Assembly: GCA_964343305.1 (NCBI GenBank)
Contig: CAYFJO010000402.1
Coordinates: 1 to 10,135 of the forward strand
From: CAYFJO01 sp964343305
GTDB taxonomy: Bacteria; Planctomycetota; Planctomycetia; Pirellulales; Pirellulaceae
DNA: 10,135 bases
Direction: 5' to 3'
The position numbers and the translations under genes are program-made. Within the stretch, counting starts at the first letter, position 1, and each line of letters starts with the position of its first letter. Below are positions 7,801-10,135 of this stretch, piece after piece. The notes beneath the pieces were generated by a model, which was not told the DNA's origin, did no database searches, and worked only from the letters and a program-made list of their open reading frames with translations.

Positions 7801-8024
7801 ATCGCGTGAAGCAAGACGCTTGGGATAACTACCAGCTACTGGCTGTTGCGGGCGACAAAGTGGTGGTCAACGAAGCCAGCCAACTCATCGTCGCTTCAGC
7901 CAGGACAGGCGATGAACTAAGCCGAGTTGAGTTGCCAGCCCTGCCCGTTTTCGGCGGCATCGCCATTGCCGATGGTCAAGTGATCGTAACTTGCCGCGAC
8001 GGTTCGATCGTGTGCTTGCGGTGA
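4893..8024 (+). CDS. Exported PQQ-like beta-propeller protein with N-terminal methyltransferase-like domain
   Basis: A 1043-residue protein with a signal peptide (1-27, cleavage near STSA-VD). Residues about 45-141 have the order of a class I SAM-methyltransferase fold: GLVMELGAND, then GATVLLVADQPD, then ALMIISGD, then VLRVLRPNGVWLR. The glycine-rich SAM loop is degenerate and the protein is exported, so methylation is doubtful. WDEWPSYLHD (154-163) opens the propeller part, as in planctomycete homologues I recall. PQQ/quinoprotein-alcohol-dehydrogenase-like repeats are visible, for example VYALDAKTGKRLW (330-342), the stretch ending ASGKILW (699-705) and VYALNRDSGQLIW (733-745). A cysteine cluster (Cys559, Cys577, Cys579 in NCGC) sits mid-protein. 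Such proteins are often labelled BamB-like, but real BamB is much shorter and function here is unknown. PQQ binding cannot be confirmed. The gene follows the hydrolase on the same strand, and its 3' end is overlapped antisense by the DUF4365-like frame. Confidence 0.88.
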   Translation: MKDKTPFPFVTIVAALTVCFFAASTSAVDVATTYSATLKKAGLRTGLVMELGANDTQSAELLFERGATVLLVADQPDVGTRLRKTLAEKSLLGQATVVDRVDPSSMPLVAAAALMIISGDSEQTPARQVLRVLRPNGVWLRGDESQTKEFDPGWDEWPSYLHDVQGTEASTDKHVGPMQGIQWTAGDMSTSNKTGLRLAGGLVLSAEYRRHGRKHMFFQNAWGVATRQPGSDILVARDAFTGLIQWERPDLELHNRYAWLADDERVYLHPHGTKHQIALDLKRGKDLLVYDQGLDALPVLTSSYRRGGRLPWWQSILHDGVLFQVGAGNVYALDAKTGKRLWHHDFGSERIAYLPTVVEKNLVVVVGRKKAHSFSYLTGWETVEIERLVGLDLAKGDEAWSWKDPDDETHYAMNMVYRDGAIAIATYGHGTDNDINHKVFTRGKKNAWQGILCLNPDGSLRWKRRVDNEGPGGHGDHDRVLISGGQVWWGTSGHAVLKFDLKSGKELASPGKGYGRGYGSRVPLCTTIREVNGKMYSMVGCFNTTDGSYFTVASTRAACDIGSYPGYGRLYTTQTNCGCTAFLPGTTAGNHRIDASEFTGSRLQKGAAKASAAISKAGWNHYLADAARSNWTDAKIGEKLAIAWKQSHTDPAKNADKQRSTDWNETYWRSGPITAPTFAEGVICYALTDAHTVVAREPASGKILWQAQVDGRVDTPPTIHQGAVYFGTRGGWVYALNRDSGQLIWRFFAAPNQRHIVANGQVESLWPVSGSVAVVGDLIWLNAGRHSASDGGLWWYALDPRTGAVKHQGKIAQDLKWETAETRHDRHGHLWSLGGPFAYSQRDNWLMLHDSAVDVKAAATVADNLHNPHGPAPSELRLRDNYRSFAYNGLDTAGKFGSGMSYAGVRAKLFAYREDTLYALLDNNGAGQRGGTHKEKEMLAKWAIAEVKQPTNKSPALADKEWSRLERVRYRVKQDAWDNYQLLAVAGDKVVVNEASQLIVASARTGDELSRVELPALPVFGGIAIADGQVIVTCRDGSIVCLR

Positions 8025-8352
8025 ACTGCGCGGGTAGGGCGACCCGAGCATCGTAAACAACCAACACAAATGGAAACTCGTCCCAATACCAATAATGAAG
8101 ATCAGCCGTCTCGACGCGACATCGAATGGTAACATCGGCGATGTTGAGATTGTTGGTTGCCTTCACTTGAAATCGCACTTCGCCATTCTCAATTTGTCCA
8201 TCGGGCGAGAAATGAAACATCGCCGCATCCCATCCATACTCGCCCAAGCTTGGACGTTGTAACTGGTACGCTCGACGCAACACCTGCCGTTCAAGCAGAT
8301 TGACACCCATCTCTTCAATCACATGCTGACGAGTTCGTCGTTTGCGGGTCAT
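7885..8352 (-). CDS. DUF4365-like protein, probable 3'-truncated gene
   Basis: The first 103 residues read as a DUF4365-type protein: the start MTRKRRTRQHVIEEM, then EYGWDAAMF (Asp42), then ENGEVRFQVKAT (Lys64), then FPFVLVVYDAR (94-103). The spaced Asp and Q-x-K are the pattern of a PD-(D/E)xK nuclease-like fold, to which I believe DUF4365 belongs. After residue 103 (about position 8044) the similarity stops. Relatives, as I recall, continue with a YWL-type strand and about 50 further residues. Here the remaining 52 residues are Arg-rich and come mostly from the antisense of the propeller gene's final 140 nt, so they are not real family sequence. The gene probably lost its 3' end and now reads to a chance stop. 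The ATG has no good Shine-Dalgarno. No partner genes of a defence or restriction system are nearby. Confidence 0.65.
   Translation of the reverse strand: MTRKRRTRQHVIEEMGVNLLERQVLRRAYQLQRPSLGEYGWDAAMFHFSPDGQIENGEVRFQVKATNNLNIADVTIRCRVETADLHYWYWDEFPFVLVVYDARVALPAQFTASTRSNRRGKLRSLDHRQWRCRRKRAGLATQLGLVHRLSWLKRR
8031..8046. other. Small hairpin at the breakpoint between two convergent genes
   Basis: CGGGT and ACCCG pair around the loop AGGGCG, 6 nt after the propeller gene's stop codon and exactly where DUF4365 similarity ends on the other strand. There is no T-run. It may be part of the junction that truncated the DUF4365 gene, or a chance 5-bp stem. Confidence 0.25.
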
Positions 8353-8466
8353 GGGGAAGTCTACTTGCTTCGCTGGCGTATGTCAGGATTGATTATCGCG
8401 GCTGTGTGGCGATACGCTAGCATGCCTTTTGCTCACGCTTACAGCGGCACACAGGCCATTCCACTG

Positions 8467-8503
8467 AAAAAAAACACCGCTCGCTGATGAGCAGCGAGCG
8501 GTG
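8467..8503 (-). terminator. Strong Rho-independent terminator for the sulfatase transcript
   Basis: CACCGCTCGCTG (8475-8486) and CAGCGAGCGGTG (8492-8503) form a perfect 12-bp GC-rich stem with the 5-nt loop ATGAG. On the minus strand the stem is followed at once by eight T residues (8474-8467), the classical intrinsic terminator. It ends the unit containing the sulfatase and the DUF1501 remnant. On the plus strand only ATATTT follows, so termination in that direction would be weak. Confidence 0.9.
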
Positions 8504-8508
8504 ATATT

Positions 8509-8649
8509 TGATGCGCGAGCTGCAAGCGAACTCGGCAACGTCAATTCGCCCAATGCCAATCCACCAATCCCCAGCGTTCCAGCCTGAATGAAATTGCGGC
8601 GCGAGAGTCCTTCGCAATCCCGACTACGACCTTGTGTGAATAGAGTCAG
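8509..8649 (-). pseudogene. N-terminal (Tat signal) remnant of a DUF1501-type protein
   Basis: On the minus strand, in a frame without a standard start codon, 47 codons read as the N-terminus typical of planctomycete DUF1501 proteins: RDCEGL, then SRRNFIQAG (twin-arginine motif), then a hydrophobic GIGGLALG stretch, then LTLPSSLAARAS. The first codon is CTG at 8649-8647. It overlaps the sulfatase TGA as CTGA, which looks like a classical ATGA stop/start overlap with A changed to C, and AAGGAG lies 3 nt before it. Right after ARAS the homology ends at the terminator hairpin; the frame runs on to TGA at 8383-8385 without family similarity. The body of a DUF1501 protein (normally about 400-480 residues, alkaline-phosphatase superfamily) is missing. 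I read it as a decayed gene once co-transcribed with the sulfatase; a short leader peptide is a less likely alternative. Confidence 0.7.
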
Positions 8650-10052
8650 CGGCTCCTTTGCTTCGGTGGTCGACCCTTTCCCGGAGAACCATTTGGTCGG
8701 GCTCTGCGACGTCTCGGCCGTTGGGTTCCCAATTTCGTGAATGGTGCCAAGGCGGATTCCAATCTGGCAACGTCTTCGGGTTGTTTCTGGGCAAGATCTC
8801 TGGATTCGGTTGGATCTTCTCTAACGTTGTAGAGCCGAGGTTCGTCCGCGCTGTGGATCAGCTTCAACGGGTCCTGAAGGATTGCGAATTCGCCGCGTTG
8901 CCCGGCAATGACCACTGGGTTGCGCTGAATCTCTTTGTTCAATTTGATCACTGGCCACACATTGAATCCGTCGAGCGGTTTGTCGTTGCCGTGTTCGATT
9001 CCCGCCGCCGCCGTGAGTGTGGGCAACAGATCCATGACGGAGATCATCTGCTCACAACGCGCGCCGGGTTGGATCACCCTGGGCCAACACAGCACTGCCG
9101 GGACGCGGACACCACCCTCAAGAAGTTCACCCTTACCTCCACGCAGCGCAAGCCCGGTCGAATTGCCTGATTTCTTTCCTCTGCTCTTGGCTCCGTTGTC
9201 ACAGAAAAACAGAACGAGCGTGTCCTCTGTCATTCCTTCCTGCTCAAGGGTGTTAAGAACCTTTCCGATCGCCTGATCCATCGAGTCGATTGCAGCCGCG
9301 TAGCCACCACTTCTTCCTCTTCCACCCTCGGTCGCGTATTTGCGAATCAAATCTTCCGGTGCCTGCATAGGACCGTGCGGCGCATTGAACGGCATATAGA
9401 GAAAGACCGGCTTCGATCGATTACGATTCTTGATCAGCTTGACTGCTTCGGCGGCAAAGAGGTCTGTGGAATAACCTTGTTCTTCAAGGGGCTTGCCATT
9501 GCGCTGCCAGTCCAGCTTTCCCTGACCAATGTGTGTGTAGTAGTCGATCATGCCGCCTCGACAACCATAAAAGTGGTCGAAGCCACGTGCTTGCGGCGAA
9601 TACTCTTCGCGTTCGGCTCCGAGATGCCACTTGCCCACCATGAATGTCTGATAGCCTGCTTCCTGAAACGATTCCGGCATGAAGTGCTCGTCCAAGGGAA
9701 CTCCCTCACCGCCGCCAAGCGGACGCGTAATACCAAAGCGCGCGGGAGAACGGCCGGTCATCATGGCCGTGCGAGTCGGACTGCAGATCGGATGCACATA
9801 GAAGCGATCGAGTTGGATGCCTTCTGCGGCCAGCCGGTCGATATTCGGGGTTTGAATCTTGCTGCCGTGGTAACCAACGTCGTTCCAGCCCATGTCATCG
9901 GAGACAAAGATGACAATGTGGGGGCGGTCTGACTGTGGCGCGGCCTCTTCCATCGCCGCCAAATCGCGCAAGAATCCCAAAACGGCGATCAAGCAAATAA
10001 CCGCACGAAAGGCCGAACTGGATGCTGTGTTGAGCGTCATTCTTCTTTCCAT
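8646..10052 (-). CDS. Exported type I sulfatase (arylsulfatase family)
   Basis: A formylglycine-dependent sulfatase that hydrolyses sulfate esters, probably on polysaccharides, outside the cytoplasm. A signal peptide precedes the mature domain (hydrophobic AVICLIAVLGF). Numbering from the ATG at 10052 (468 aa): metal-binding Asp52/Asp53 in SDDMGWND, the sulfatase signature CSPTR at 90-94 with Cys90 as the formylglycine precursor followed by TAMMTGR, GKWHLG with Lys141 and His143, PHGPM with His226, CDNG with Asp285/Asn286, and GGKGELLEGG with Lys307. These are the full set expected for an active enzyme. The frame extends to a TTG at 10067; the ATG at 10040 is equally possible and also gives a good signal peptide. 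The C-terminal tail (about 445-468) is rich in Arg, Pro and Lys and lies beyond the usual sulfatase fold. Maturation needs a formylglycine-generating enzyme, not present in this window. Confidence 0.93.
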   Translation of the reverse strand: MERRMTLNTASSSAFRAVICLIAVLGFLRDLAAMEEAAPQSDRPHIVIFVSDDMGWNDVGYHGSKIQTPNIDRLAAEGIQLDRFYVHPICSPTRTAMMTGRSPARFGITRPLGGGEGVPLDEHFMPESFQEAGYQTFMVGKWHLGAEREEYSPQARGFDHFYGCRGGMIDYYTHIGQGKLDWQRNGKPLEEQGYSTDLFAAEAVKLIKNRNRSKPVFLYMPFNAPHGPMQAPEDLIRKYATEGGRGRSGGYAAAIDSMDQAIGKVLNTLEQEGMTEDTLVLFFCDNGAKSRGKKSGNSTGLALRGGKGELLEGGVRVPAVLCWPRVIQPGARCEQMISVMDLLPTLTAAAGIEHGNDKPLDGFNVWPVIKLNKEIQRNPVVIAGQRGEFAILQDPLKLIHSADEPRLYNVREDPTESRDLAQKQPEDVARLESALAPFTKLGTQRPRRRRARPNGSPGKGRPPKQRSR

Positions 10053-10135
10053 TGCTTGGCTGGCCAAAAGAGGGCAAGGTGAATCTGTCGTCTATCTCCG
10101 TGATCTTGTGCGTTTCGGCTGTTTCGGATTCTCGC

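Noticed and set aside
8417..8617. 66-codon minus-strand frame starting with ATG
   Set aside because: It overlaps the DUF1501 remnant in another frame and crosses the terminator; it shows no family features.

Overview
The window looks like chromosomal DNA of a planctomycete, probably of the Pirellula/Rhodopirellula type. The basis is the gene content: an exported type I sulfatase, the Tat signal of a DUF1501-type protein, a large exported PQQ-like propeller protein, a small secreted EF-hand protein, and an esterase carrying chitobiase-C-terminal and He_PIG-like modules. The DNA is moderately GC-rich. Family assignments come from reading motifs; no database search was run.

Layout. Positions 1-237 hold no gene, only a short inverted repeat at the left edge. 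Positions 238-2889 are a minus-strand cluster, in transcription order: a small secreted EF-hand gene broken by a frameshift (2889-2556), a 65-nt palindromic element (2445-2381), an OmpR-family response regulator with a TTG start (2329-1676), and a sensor histidine kinase (1683-238) that overlaps the regulator by 8 nt. A gene-free stretch of about 300 nt (2890-3192) separates this cluster from two plus-strand genes: an exported alpha/beta-hydrolase (3193-4794) and a 1043-residue exported protein that joins a degenerate methyltransferase-like domain to a PQQ-type beta-propeller (4893-8024). Positions 7885-8352 (minus) hold the front part of a DUF4365-type gene whose end has been lost and which now runs antisense into the propeller gene. 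Positions 8467-10052 (minus) hold a secreted sulfatase, a decayed DUF1501 N-terminus attached to its stop codon, and a strong intrinsic terminator.

How the parts may work together. The regulator and kinase form a clear translationally coupled two-component system, and the EF-hand protein just upstream could be a periplasmic calcium-binding partner or target (inference). The esterase, propeller protein and sulfatase are all exported and fit the breakdown of sulfated or esterified polysaccharides common in this phylum, but no substrate can be read from the sequence. I see no CRISPR array, tRNA, rRNA, transposase or complete defence system. The most unusual points are the three damaged genes (EF-hand, DUF4365, DUF1501), the 65-nt palindrome, the methyltransferase-like/propeller fusion and a proline substitution in the kinase H-box.
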